NCBI GenBank assembly: GCA_031769625.1
Contig: JAUIMM010000170.1
Location: 1,679,001-1,743,000, forward strand
Direction: 5' to 3'
Source: Taudactylus pleione
Lineage: Eukaryota > Chordata > Amphibia > Anura > Myobatrachidae
DNA length: 64,000 nt
Shown: positions 10,929-21,296 of the stretch, piece by piece
Layout: each line of letters opens with the position of its first letter
Numbering within the stretch: the stretch's first letter is position 1
The notes under the pieces: generated by a model
What the model saw: only the letters and a program-made list of their open reading frames with translations
Database searches by the model: none
What the model was told of the DNA's origin: nothing
Translations under genes and position numbers: made by a program

Positions 10929-11120
10929 TGAGATATGGTAAGAACTTACCCTTGTTATCTCTATTTCTATGAAGTCCATAGGGTTCCACAGGATACCTTG
11001 GGGTATAGGCGATGCGGCAGCAGCACGGGCACCACAGAGTTAAAAACTTCAGCCTCCCAGGATGCACTGGGGTCCCTCCTCTATACCCTGCCCCCCAGCC
11101 AAGGCCATCAGTTTTGTAAC
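10929..11120. repeat. DIRS left inverted terminal repeat
   Basis: Pairs with 16315-16477. Shared words include ggtataggcgatgcggcagc, agcacgggcaccacagagtt and gccccccagccaaggccatc, written here in the left-arm orientation. Confidence 0.9.
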
Positions 11121-11261
11121 AAGCCATAGGCCGGAGGAGGAGAACAAAGAAAGAGAAAAGAAAGCCTGGAACACAGAAGAATCACATTCTCTCTAATAGG
11201 AGACGGAAAAACCGGTGACCAGATTAAAGCCCATCTGCAGTACAGGTGCGACAGGGTGGGA

Positions 11262-11375
11262 GTCCTGTGGAACCCTATGGACTTTGTAGAAATAGAGATA
11301 ACAAGGGTAAGTTATTACCATATCTCATATTTTCAACTTCAGGGTCCATAGGGTATCCACAGGATACCTTGGGGA
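11262..11375. repeat. DIRS internal complementary region
   Basis: The first part (ctgtggaaccctatggact ... agagataacaagggtaagtt) is the reverse complement of the outer left end (10935-11000). The second part (cttcagggtccatagggt) matches the outer right end in reverse complement (about 16450-16475). The two outer ends therefore meet here, as in DIRS internal complementary regions that template circle closure. Confidence 0.82.
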
Positions 11376-12290
11376 TGTCCCAAAGCAGTATCCTTTTAAG
11401 GGAGGGGACGCTCCTGTGCTGGAAGGAGAATCTGCCGCCCGAAGGAAGCATCCTGACTAAGGTATGGACAGAAGACCACGTGGCTGCCTTGCAAAGCTGA
11501 ACAGCTGAGGCACCACGGTGAACTGCCCACGAAGGACCCACAGACCGAGTAGAGTGAGGATTAAGAGAGGTTGAATCAATCCTACCAAAAGTTTAGTGGC
11601 AGGTCAACCTTCCTTATGGAAACTAGAGAGGACAAAAAGGGAGTCCGATTTCCTAAAGGAACTGGTACGGTCAACAGAAATCCTGAGAGCACGTACCACA
11701 TCCAAAGAGGCCTCACCCGCAGAGAGGACTGGGGAATTAAAATCCGGTACTAGGATTTCCTAATTAAATGTGGAAACTAGATACCAACCTAGGTGGAAAA
11801 CCAGGGCCAGGGTGAAGCCCCACCCTGTCTTTATGAAAAATCAGAAAAGGAGGACTTGAGAGAACCCCCAAATCTGACACCCTTCTGTCCGAAGTTATGG
11901 ACAGAAGAAACACAGACTAAGCTGTAAGCCATTTGAAAGCCCCTGAACCCAGAGGTTTCAATGGCGGTCCTTGGAGAGCCCTCAGGACCACAGCCAAATC
12001 CCAAGGAGCCACTGGCGGGACGAAGAGAGGCTGAATACGAAGTACACCCTGCATAAAGGTGTGTACATTATGAAGTGTAGCGATCCTACGCTGAAAACTA
12101 GACTGACAGGGCAGAAAGTTGCACCTTCAGTGAAGCAAGGCGAAGACCGTGATCTAAGCCCGTTTGTAGGAAAGCCAAAGCTCTGGATATCCTAAGGACC
12201 TGAGGATCAGAACCTCTAGGACGACACCATTCAAAGAAAGTATGCCTCACCCGGTGGTAAATCCCTGCAGAAGATTTCCGAGCTATGAGC
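11276..12290 (-). pseudogene. DIRS tyrosine recombinase remnant
   Basis: Minus-strand fragments carry family-like segments: an N-terminal part (RVRHTFFEWCRPRG, then ALAFLQTGLDHGL and LKVQLSALS, about 12110-12270) and a C-terminal part (QLCKAATWSSVHTLVR, about 11430-11500). The usual catalytic Tyr after the last motif is not seen in this frame, and stops and shifts occur between the parts. Known DIRS recombinases join element circles to the target. This one cannot be functional as read. Confidence 0.72.
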
Positions 12291-12296
12291 ATGATA

Positions 12297-14165
12297 TTAA
12301 CAGAGCTGGAAAAAACCCCTGGACCTTAAGAGGGCTGACTTAACAGCCATGTGGTCAAAGCCAGACAACCTAGGTCTGGGTGCTGGGAAAGACCCTGAGA
12401 CAACAGATCCAGATGCAGAGGCAACAATATCAGGGTGTCGACTGAGAGACCCCAAAGATCTGAGAACCAGTGCCGCCTGGCCCACGCTGGAGCTATGAGC
12501 AGAAGTGTGTCGCCTTCTTGCTTCAATTTGCGAATAATTTGAGGAAGAAGGGCAAAATGGAGGGAACAGATACGCAAACCTGAAGGTCCACCTGACCAAC
12601 AGAGCGCCCACCAGAAGAGCCACTCCATCTTTTGTGATTGAACTGTACACAGACAGCTTGTCGTTGTGTCGGGAGGACATGAGGACTATTTCTGAAAAAG
12701 CCCCATTTGTTCACCAGTTGGTGAAATACTTCCTGGAGAAGAGACCATTCCCCTGGATGCACGTCTTGACGGCTGAGAAAGTCTGCATCCCAGTTGAAGC
12801 CTCCTGGCATGAACATTACCAAATTATGGCAGGAAGGTTGGCCTCTGCCCAAGCTAGAAAGCAGGACACTTCTGTCAGAACTGCCCGACTTCAGTTTCCT
12901 CCAGGGTGGTCTATGTAAGCCACCGTGATGGCGTTGTCTGACTGTACCTGCACGGACCGTCCGCGGAGGACATGTGTTACCTGCTGGAGAACTTTGAATA
13001 CTGGCCGAAGTTCCAAGAGATGTATTGGAGATTCTGTTGGCGTCCACCGTCCCTGAACGAAGTGTGGACCCGTCACTGCTTCCCAGCCCTGGAGACTGGC
13101 GCCCATCATTAGAAGGACCCAGTCCGCAATTGACAAGGGGGGCACCCAGTTTGGGTGAGCAGTTAGTAGCCAGCAGGCTAGAGACAGACAAACCTCTGGG
13201 GAAAGCACAATCGTCTGTGTTTTTAACCAATTGGGCAACCCATTCTAATTAGCTGCTGCCGAGGTCTGGAGTGGAAACTGGGCATATACCACATGTCGAA
13301 CATCGACACCATGGAGTCCAGTAACCGCATTGCTGAGTGCACAGACACTTGTCGGCTGCGAAGGCAACTTCTGTAATGCAGAGATATTGTCCTTTGTCAC
13401 AAAGATCCCCTGGTGTTGAAAGACTAACAGGGCTCCGAAATGGAGCATCCTCAGTGAGGGACCCATGGAGGACTTCTCTCAGATTATCAGCTAGCCATAA
13501 TTGCGCAGCACAGATATTGTTAGGTGCAGATGGCGCTGAAGAATTTCTGGAGACCCTGCTAACAACAGGAGATAGTCCAGATAGGACAACAGGCGGACCC
13601 CCTGCATTTGAAGGTGGGCTGCCATAACCACCATGAGCTTGGTAAATACTCGAGGCGCAGTGGCCAGAGTAAAGGGCAGTGCCTGAAACAGAAAATGGCG
13701 GCTTAGCATCGCAAACCTGAGGAATTGCTGTTGCGCCAAGATAATAGGTATATGAAGGTAGGCTTCATAATTGTCCAGAGACACCCTGAAATCCCTAGGT
13801 CCCATTGCCAATATAATGGAACGGAGGGTCTGTATCCTGAACCGAAGAACCTCAAAGACTTGTTTAGACACCTGAGGTTTTGGCCGGTAAAACCCATTGG
13901 GTTTGTGTACCAGAAAGAGAATCGAGTAATATCCTGTTGGGATAACGGAACAGGCACTATAACTGCAGCCCGGAGTGCAGCTTTTCTGGAGTTCCATGGC
14001 CTTGACGGATGCAAGACCTGTAGTCAAAAACCGTCTGTGAGACCTTCGCTGAAACGAGAGGGCGTACCCCAGAGAGACCACTTCTCTGACCCAAGTGTCC
14101 ACAGTAGTCAGATACCAGCACTGGGTGAACTGAAGAAGCTGGCCTCCCCCTTTGGGGTCCCCCAA
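12297..14165 (-). pseudogene. DIRS reverse transcriptase / RNase H remnant
   Basis: The RT part (about 14165-13491) shows YYSILFLVHKPNGFYRP, FRIQTLRSII, FLRFAMLSRHFLFQALPF and SYLDYLLLLAG. The last holds YLDY where an active enzyme has YLDD. The RNase H part (about 13238-12891) shows GRWTPTESPIHLLEL and VQSDNAITVAYI, followed by GGFNWDADFLSR and LPFF-type tails in shifted frames (about 12880-12330). Order and motifs are those of DIRS polyproteins. Several frameshifts and the lost Asp mark it as a pseudogene. Confidence 0.82.
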
Positions 14166-14169
14166 GGGG

Positions 14170-16200
14170 AGGCCTTAGACTGAAGGCTTATCGTCTGACC
14201 TGGGAGGACATCTTGTGCTCTAAGCCTGCTTGTTTGGCTTGGCAGATTTTCTGGTTGTTGACTGCCAAGGAAAGGACTGCACTTTGGACTTACCCTGGGC
14301 CCCTGAGGCCCGAAAGGACGAAGCACCAGACCCTGATGGGATCGGAGCCAATGGCAGACACGCAGACTTAGCTGCTGCCAGAGTCGTCACAATGTTGTCC
14401 AAATCAGAGCCAAAAAGGACCTGCCCTCTTCGGAATCAGCATCCTCTTTCCAAGAGCGCAACCCTAGGGTGCAGCGAACTGCCACAGCTGGCAAGGAGAT
14501 TCTCACTAATATACGTGGCTGAGTCTCTGGGATTGCCTACCAACTGCGCCAGTTCAGGCGACAAGTCAGAGTCCAGAGACAATTACAAATTATCAGCCCA
14601 GCGCTCCATGGCTGTGGTCACCTAGCACACGGCCATAGCCGGTCTGGACGCCCCTCCAGCAAGAGAATAACTGGACGTTAGGCATATTTCCACCTAATGA
14701 TCCGTGGCATGCTTAAAGGAGGCAGGGAGGGCCTGGTAATGTAGTACTCCACACTAGGCGTGTGACATGAGAATCCACCTGCGGAGGAGTCTCCCACTTG
14801 GGAAAAACAATTAATAGCCAAGGGGTTTTAGTTTTGGCCACGGGGGGGGGGGGTCGCCATCTTCAATAACCAAGACCGCACGGACTGCCCGTATAAGGCT
14901 TGGTATATGTTTTTGACTTAGACTTCTGGTCTGAAAGGTCAAAAAAATGTCACCGTCATCAAATGTCATGACATCATCATCATGCAGAACATTCTGAGAC
15001 ACTACAGATCGCTTAGCAGACTGCAAAGATGACTCCCCCCTGTCACACGACGATAGGTGCTGTACCGAAATGGCCGTGAACCCACACACGTAGGCTCATG
15101 CGAGACCTAGATGGGCGAGAGCAGGAGACACTGGGGACCACTCAGCTTCCTGGGGAACCCCTATATGGGTGAGGACCCAACCGACTGCCGTGATAACCCC
15201 TATGGGGCAACGCAGGGGGTGTGGCCAGCCGACCCAAGCCCAACAAGGCCAGGGTGTTCCTGTACAGGAGCAGACACAGTAACTGGGCGTGATATTAGAA
15301 AACACGCCCTGCATAAACTCCCAGTGTTACAATACCCTCCGCTATTAGTACATTACAAGTGGTACACTTTTAGCAGTAGGGGAAAATCACGTTCACTCTC
15401 AGACATGATGAGTGTAACGGATTGTATGTGACTTTCCTCACAAATAAATACATTTATAGTGAGGCAATGACGACCCTGCAGTGCCGCACCGGAAGGGCTT
15501 TAGCAGAGGAAAAACAGGGATAGAAAATATGGCTGACAGTCAGAAGTGAGAGTACAGGCAGACAGCGCTAGCATTAAGTCACATACAATGCAGAAATAAC
15601 TTCCTGCACTACCAGCGCTGAGATCAACTACACAGACACAGAGCCTGGTAGGAAACAGCGCAGCATACACTGACCTTAACGTTGCTTGAAGGAGAGGTAT
15701 GCAGGGGGACCCGGACCACACAGCCACCAGTCATCAGCATCCAGCAGCGCTTGCACATTACTAATAAAATGGCTGCCGAGGAGCAGAGAGGAGGCGGGCA
15801 CCGGGGAAGGAACGCTGAACACAGCCCGCCAGACCGCTGTGGAGAGGCACTGTGCAGCGGGGGAGGCCCCGGCTGTAAACAGGGAAGGCACGCTCCCCTG
15901 GCATGCATTTAACCCCAGGGACGCCGGACGTTTTCCGCTCAGTTGCGGCCCGCTGTCCCTGGGGCTTGTGGAAGCACAAGTTAATACCTGGCTCCACTCG
16001 CAAGCCAGTCCCCAGGGAGCCCCCTGCCTGGGGACTGAGGACTGTGTCTTCCGGCGGGTACCCTCCGCTTACCTGGTCCCCTTAGATCCGGCCACAGTCC
16101 GGGTGGTCCAGGGTCACCGCTAGCCGTGACCCCAGACCCCCACCAGCATCCCCGGATCGGTACCGGCGTTCTGGTACCGGCGGGGTGAAGGAGTGACAGC
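14170..16200 (-). pseudogene. DIRS gag-like / 5' region
   Basis: Only short frames survive. One (about 14402-14220) is Ala/Ser/Pro-rich and ends KSAKPNKQ, as in C-terminal gag segments of DIRS elements. The rest (about 14700-16200) is GC-rich with no domain I can name. It is assigned by position between the right terminal repeat and the RT. Confidence 0.5.
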
Positions 16201-16314
16201 ATGGACATCTGTACAGACTGTCCATGCTGTACTGCTCTAGATGTGCAGCCACAGCTGCTTTTGGAAGTCTTCAGGGGCTGTAACAGCCCCACTCTGCTAC
16301 ATGTGCTCCGACTC

Positions 16315-16477
16315 CTGGCCGGGCACCAATAAAACTGATGGCCTTGGCTGGGGGGCGGGGTATAGAGGAGGGACCCCAGTGCATTCTGGGAGCCTGAAGT
16401 TTTTAACTCTGTGGTGCCCGTGCTGCTGCCGCATCGCCTATACCCCAAGGTGTGGATGCCCTATGGACCCTGAAGTA
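16315..16477. repeat. DIRS right inverted terminal repeat
   Basis: Reverse complement of 10960-11120, for example ctgatggccttggctggggg and ggtatagaggagggacccc. It differs from the left copy by scattered substitutions and a small deletion near ccaaggtgtgg. Confidence 0.9.
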
Positions 16478-16762
16478 GAAATATATATATATATATGTAT
16501 ACACACACACACAAAACATCTTGTGCTTAGATATTTTAAATTAAAAACATGCAAATAAAAATGTCAGCACAGCAAGTAATATAACAGAACTTACGAACGA
16601 TTAATCTGTGCCCCCAATAGGTCCAGCCCTCCCTGTCTCTCACCCCCAAAGTAGCTCCACCCACATCCACAGCTCCGCCCACTTCTGCCCCATACCCCGG
16701 GGCGAGGGAGGCCCTGCCTAATTTGTCAGTACCAGGCCCCACCATTTCTGATGGCAGCCCTG

Positions 16763-17830
16763 ACCTCAGGTAAAGAAGCCTCTTGAAAAAAAAAGAACGA
16801 CAATTCCGGGTGAATGGGAGAGTGTGCACACAGCTTTGTGACATAAGAGTGAAAGAGATGAGTTATGTCAGTAGGTGAAGTGACAACACTATTGGCAGCA
16901 GGGTCAGGCAACTTCATTATAAATTGCTTATTCTGCTGCCGCTTCACCATATGAGCCAAAACCTTAATAGATTTGCCTCCCTGACAGAAATAAGTATACT
17001 TATGCTGCCCATCCACTAGGCCATTAAACCTAGCGATTGAGTGATTACGGCCATCGTTATCGTTCAATCGCTTGGTAAATGTCCGCAAATCGGGCAGTTT
17101 TTTGTCTAATATGACCAGCGATGCGCGTGGTTGTATTGGACATCTATCATCGGGCAAACATGCTGATCAACCTGCCGATAACGTCTGGTTCAGCATGTTG
17201 CCAGATGAATGATGAGCCTGCTCATTCAGTGCAGGCTCATCACAGACTGACAAACGACTGCACGATTATAATGTCGTAATCGTGCTGTTCTTTCTATGTC
17301 GTGTAGTGGATGGGCAGCATTAGTATAATCTATCCTAAATTTGGCTTCTTTTACAAGAGAAGTCTCTAAAATGTGTTTGTGCTGAAGATAGAGTTTCTCG
17401 TTATCTGCTGTTGTAAATCTAAGGTAATGACACTAAGCGTCTTTCAGAGGAACTTGAGGAGTATACAAATCAGATTTATAGTCGCGCTTACGTTTAGCAA
17501 CATGGGAAATCACATGACCTCACATCACCACTTTGGAAGCCTCCCAAAATAAAACCAGGTCATCCCAGTGTTCAAGGTTATCGTCTATATATTCTCTCCA
17601 TTTATTCTTTAGATATGTCTGAAAGTCATAAATTTGAGACAAAAAGGAGGGGAAGTGCCAAAAGCGGAACTTGCGCCAAAGATGAATTCTAGATAAGTCA
17701 AAAAGTATAGGGGTGTGATCTGAGATAATGATAGATTCAATGAGGATGTTATGGACAGGAGAAAAGAAAGAATCGGCCACCAGCAGATAAGCGGTTCTCG
17801 TAAACACAAACTAGGAAGTAGACCGGGACT
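16763..17830 (-). mobile_element. L1-type LINE (copy C), central part
   Basis: In minus orientation this resumes copy C immediately after the hAT-type TSD. Segments include QGGKSIKVLAHMVKRQQ (about 16930-16990), DITHLFHSYVTKLC (about 16815-16860), and the end of the endonuclease domain with the SDHTPILFDL motif (about 17690-17730). A MITE at 17002-17320 interrupts it. Frames are broken. Confidence 0.78.
17002..17320. mobile_element. MITE with ATGCTGCCCATCCACTA ends
   Basis: The left atgctgcccatccacta and right tagtggatgggcagcat are perfect inverted repeats. The interior words cgttatcgttcaatcgc, atcgggca and cgactg...acgatta recur in the elements at 48370, 60363 and 27700, so these form one family. 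The TSD length is not resolved. It is inserted in L1 copy C. Confidence 0.75.
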
Positions 17831-17834
17831 GGGT

Positions 17835-18632
17835 GCAGGGAAGTCCTTGCGAGCAGTTTCCTGAAATTGGAATGAGGCTGGATGAAGAGGATATCTGTCT
17901 CATGAATGTCTCTGCCTTTGCAGAAGAAACAGAGGATGAAGATCCATATGAGGGAAATCAAGAGATAAACCTCTCTGGGGGTTACAGGACTCCACTCCTG
18001 GAGCAGCTGAGGTGCAGGAACCTAGAACTGATGCTGGCTGAGGTTGCTGGTGGAGGAGACTCTGTAACGTAGCGAAAGGCAGCGGTATAGGTCACCAAGA
18101 CAGAGATGGAACAGACCAACTGTCAGTGACACTTGAAGTAGAGCAGGTAGCAGAGGAATACTCCAACTGAGTACTTGCAAACAGGAGCGCTGGTACAAAA
18201 ACGAGACTAAGGAGCACAGAGAACTAGCACACAGACTAGATGTGTAAGACGTTACACTGGCAACTTTAGAACTCTCAGGAAGCCCTAAAATACACAGTGC
18301 TGAAGCTGGATTGGCTGTCAGAGCCCACTGAGAACCATGTAGACTGGATTGGCTCATTCCTGACATGTGACCCGCTCGAAGATAGCGACGCCCAGAACCT
18401 CCTGCAGTGTCTGTACAGAGACCCAGCCACCACATCTCCACCATGTCAGAGACCCAGGTGGTGCCTCTCAGAGACCGGACCACATACCCTGCTAAGCACC
18501 AGCAGCCTGCACCTCCACCAGATGGACCCCGCCAGAGTGCCTGGACACGCAAGTCCCAGACTCCCCGCGGTGCTCCAGTGTGGCCCGTGACCTGCAGGAA
18601 GGATTATGCCATCTTCAGGGATCAACTACAAT
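17835..18632. other. Unidentified segment between L1 copy C parts
   Basis: About 800 bp that is neither recognisable L1 nor the solo LTR. An open stretch of about 79 codons (17833-18072, + strand, acidic) shows no domain I recognise. This may be part of another retroelement or a composite insertion. No TSD could be placed. Confidence 0.3.
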
Positions 18633-18637
18633 ATATC

Positions 18638-19437
18638 TGTCATGAGCAGGGTTTCTCGGCATGCCGGCCAGCAGGTATTACCTGTGAGGATGGTGAGGGG
18701 CGTCCGGCGGTGGCGCTGGTATCTGGCGGGGTGCATTGGCTGCGCGTAGTCCTGTGCAGGCATACTGTCACTCTGGTCTGGTTAGGCCTGGTGGTGCTTC
18801 CGTTCTGCTCTGGCATGGGGGCCGCCATCTTGCCTCCGGTCATGTGACCTAGTCGTCCTATCCTGGTGTGTCACATGCTCTCTCTGGCCTGTCACAGTGC
18901 AGCACTGGGTATTTAAGGGAGTGCCGAGCTTCCTCTCATTGCCAGTGCAACGTGTTTCTCAGCGAGAGCTGAGAGGGAGAGTTCCTGTGCTAATTCACCT
19001 GTCTGTTTGGATTATTACCTAGCCTGCTTCACCCTGCCTGTTCCAGCCACGCTGGCACCTGTCTCCTCCTTTGCCTCTCCCTTGCCTGAGTACCTGTGTC
19101 AGCTGTTACCCTGCACCTTGCCTCCACTTGCAGTTTCCCTGGACATTATTTCTCAGCCTGCCATTCACATCAGTCTGCACTTCATTTCAACCTGCAATTC
19201 TTTTCAGCCTCACAACCCCTGGAATACTGGACTACCTTCTGTTACCACTACCTGGACTTTTTCCCATTGCTTCACTACAGTTTCCCAAGTGCACTTTAGT
19301 GCCATACCCGGACTTTTTGTTTTGCCACATTCATGTCTGTTAAGCCACTCATTACAAACTCCACGTTTATTATTAAATCTGCTTCAGTGTCTGCTCCTTT
19401 TACCACCCCGGGCCCACAACAAAACCAAAATCTCACA
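18638..19437. mobile_element. Solo LTR, 800 bp, 5-bp TSD
   Basis: Begins TGTCATGAGCAGG and ends ...AATCTCACA, flanked by atatc on both sides (18633-18637, 19438-19442). A promoter-like GGGTATTTAAGGG lies at about 18907-18919. TG...CA ends and a 5-bp TSD fit an LTR retrotransposon or endogenous retrovirus. No internal coding region accompanies it, so it is probably the product of recombination between two LTRs. The family is not determined. Confidence 0.8.
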
Positions 19438-19442
19438 ATATC

Positions 19443-19990
19443 ATGATGGGAAAATAAGAGAGGGTCTCAGAGAGAATTGAAATCTCCACCAATTAAATTA
19501 GGGTTATCTTGCTTCATAAGTAAATTTTTTTTTTTTTTTAAAAAGCTAAATTTGGAGTATCGGAAGCGTAAATATTAATTATAAAATTTTCACCATGGAT
19601 CGATAAATACACAACAGGAAACAACCCTCTTTATCAGACACCACCTCAATAATATTATATTGAAGATTTCTATGAGACAAAATAGACACTCCTCTTTTTT
19701 TTTTCTTCAATAGAAGCTAAATCACATTCCTGAATCCAGGCACTTTGAAGGGTAACCTGAGGACCTCACAACCAATGCGTTTCTTGCAATAACACAATAT
19801 CAGGGGCTAAACGTTTAAGTGACAAAACCCGACGCTGCTTAATGGCAGTAGTAAGTCCAGCCACAATCCGGGATAGGAATCTCAGAAAAGTGGAAGACAC
19901 TTGGGGAAATAAAGTTGAGGATGTGGTGAGAGTCATCATCCAATTCCAGTTAAAGAAAAATCAAAAATCACGAACTGACAAGGGGAAAAA
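19443..19990 (-). mobile_element. L1-type LINE (copy C), endonuclease N-terminal part
   Basis: The minus-strand reading gives an endonuclease start with DIVLLQETHW (about 19770-19800), KKRGVSILSH (about 19680-19710) and LIGGDFNSL (about 19475-19500), matching the apurinic-endonuclease domain of L1 ORF2. A stop follows the GGDFN motif. The 5' limit of the copy further right (about 20000-20260) is unclear. Confidence 0.78.
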
Positions 19991-20469
19991 GTACCCGTCC
20001 CATGCCAGCAAGTAAGACAGACACAAGCATTGCAAATTAAAGGGTTCCCTCAGCCGTAGCGAGGAGGAAAAGGGGGACCATGGGCGAAAAGGACAGAGAA
20101 AGAAAAGAAAAGAAAAAGGAATAGAAACAGAAGAATAAGTGAACATAAAATACATAGGAGGAAAAATGCCTAGTAATAGTGTCAGGCATAGTAAACCAGC
20201 AAAATGTATATATCAAAACACTGGAACTTTATCCAAACTTAAATGAAGGAGGATAAAAAGAACTACTCTAATCATCAATTAGCAAATAAATCCCCAAAAA
20301 TCAGTATATAATCTCATCCATGTGGAGGTGGATTTGTAGAGGATTTTGAATTGGAATCTTAAAATGAGCTCTAGCCAAGTCCTATTTAGGCTTCTTCTAA
20401 AGTTGTGTACCCCCAGCAGCCCAAAAACAAAGCTCTACACTGCTGTATGAGTGCCCTGACTTACTTTCC

Positions 20470-21290
20470 AGCTGATTGGAACGATATATCGTTTAAAAAT
20501 GTGCCATGTGTGGGGCCGTCAACGATGCGATGCGCGCTCCCGCGGGTCGTTGGTTGTGATCGCTGATCTCTTCTACAGCGACCTATCTTTCACAATATGC
20601 CACACATCGTTCCGTGTATATGCATGATGAACGATGTCATGGCTGACACAGAAGCACGCATGGGTCAGACAGATCCATGATGCATGCATCTGTGTGTAAA
20701 AAAATAAACACAGATGCATGGACGGATCAGTGAGATCTGTCTGTGCTTCTGTGTTTAAAAAAATAAAAAAATGTGGCTCCCCTCCTCCAAAAGAACCTGT
20801 GCTATATACAGTGACAAACCACGTAAGGGTCAAACGACGTAAAGGGTCCCCTGTATTAAGCCCAACCAGCACCTGCCTATTCAGAACCAGTCCTGGTTGC
20901 CAAAGTACAGGGGACAAACTACGTAGGAGTCCCTGAATTTAGCTCAACCAGTACTGGGTTCTGATCCGGTCCTGGTTCTGGAAATAAAGGGGACAAAAAG
21001 CATAGGGGTCCCCTGTAATTTTCATGACCAGCACCAAACTTTCTCTAGCGGGGGGGTTATGCCACAGCCAGGAGAACCCTTTCATCGGGTCCCCCGGCCA
21101 GAGCATTACTCCTGACCGTTTGACTTCGATGATGGGAACCACAAAGGTAACGTAAGGTTACTTTCGCGGTTCTCACCATTGAAGTCAATGGTGGGAAATG
21201 CTTATTGGCTGAGAGGCGGAAGGCGTGCCTCTCTCAGCCAAAGAGCACTCAGCACCGGGATTTCTATAGCGAAATCCCACCGCTGAGCCC
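20470..21290. repeat. Mosaic of element fragments
   Basis: 20475-20620 carries MITE words (acgatatatcgtt, gcgcgctcccgcgggtcgtt) of the 17002/60363 family. 20640-20940 is a degenerate relative of the arms at 2741-3217. 20940-21120 repeats the module at 3250. 21130-21290 contains two short palindromes (around 21170 and 21225). No gene is visible. Confidence 0.6.
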
Positions 21291-21296
21291 TCATTT

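Larger units (their letters stand above)
10929..16477 (-). mobile_element. DIRS-type tyrosine-recombinase retrotransposon, nearly complete
   Basis: The element reads on the minus strand from gag-like (about 16200-14170) through reverse transcriptase/RNase H (about 14165-12297) to a tyrosine-recombinase region (about 12290-11340). Its ends are inverted rather than direct repeats, and just inside the left end lies a region complementary to both ends. That combination is diagnostic of DIRS elements, which integrate through a circular intermediate with a tyrosine recombinase. As expected, there is no obvious TSD. All reading frames are damaged, so this is a dead copy. It interrupts the hAT-type element 10242-16762. 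Confidence 0.88.
10242..16762. mobile_element. hAT-type element split by a DIRS insertion, 6.5 kb overall
   Basis: The left end CAGGGCCACCATCAG and right end (reverse complement CAGGGCTGCCATCAG) are terminal inverted repeats. The flanking 8-mer acctcagg is identical on both sides (10234-10241, 16763-16770). Removing the element restores L1 copy C across the junction. Inner inverted arms are visible too (about 10820-10895 against 16505-16590, sharing gttatattactt and ttttaattta). Non-autonomous. It holds the foldback at 10334 and the DIRS element. Confidence 0.88.

Noticed and set aside
12523..13230. 235-codon minus-strand frame as a novel protein
   Set aside because: It overlaps the DIRS RNase H region in another phase. 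Only its last part gives family-like residues, consistent with a frameshift in the DIRS polyprotein.
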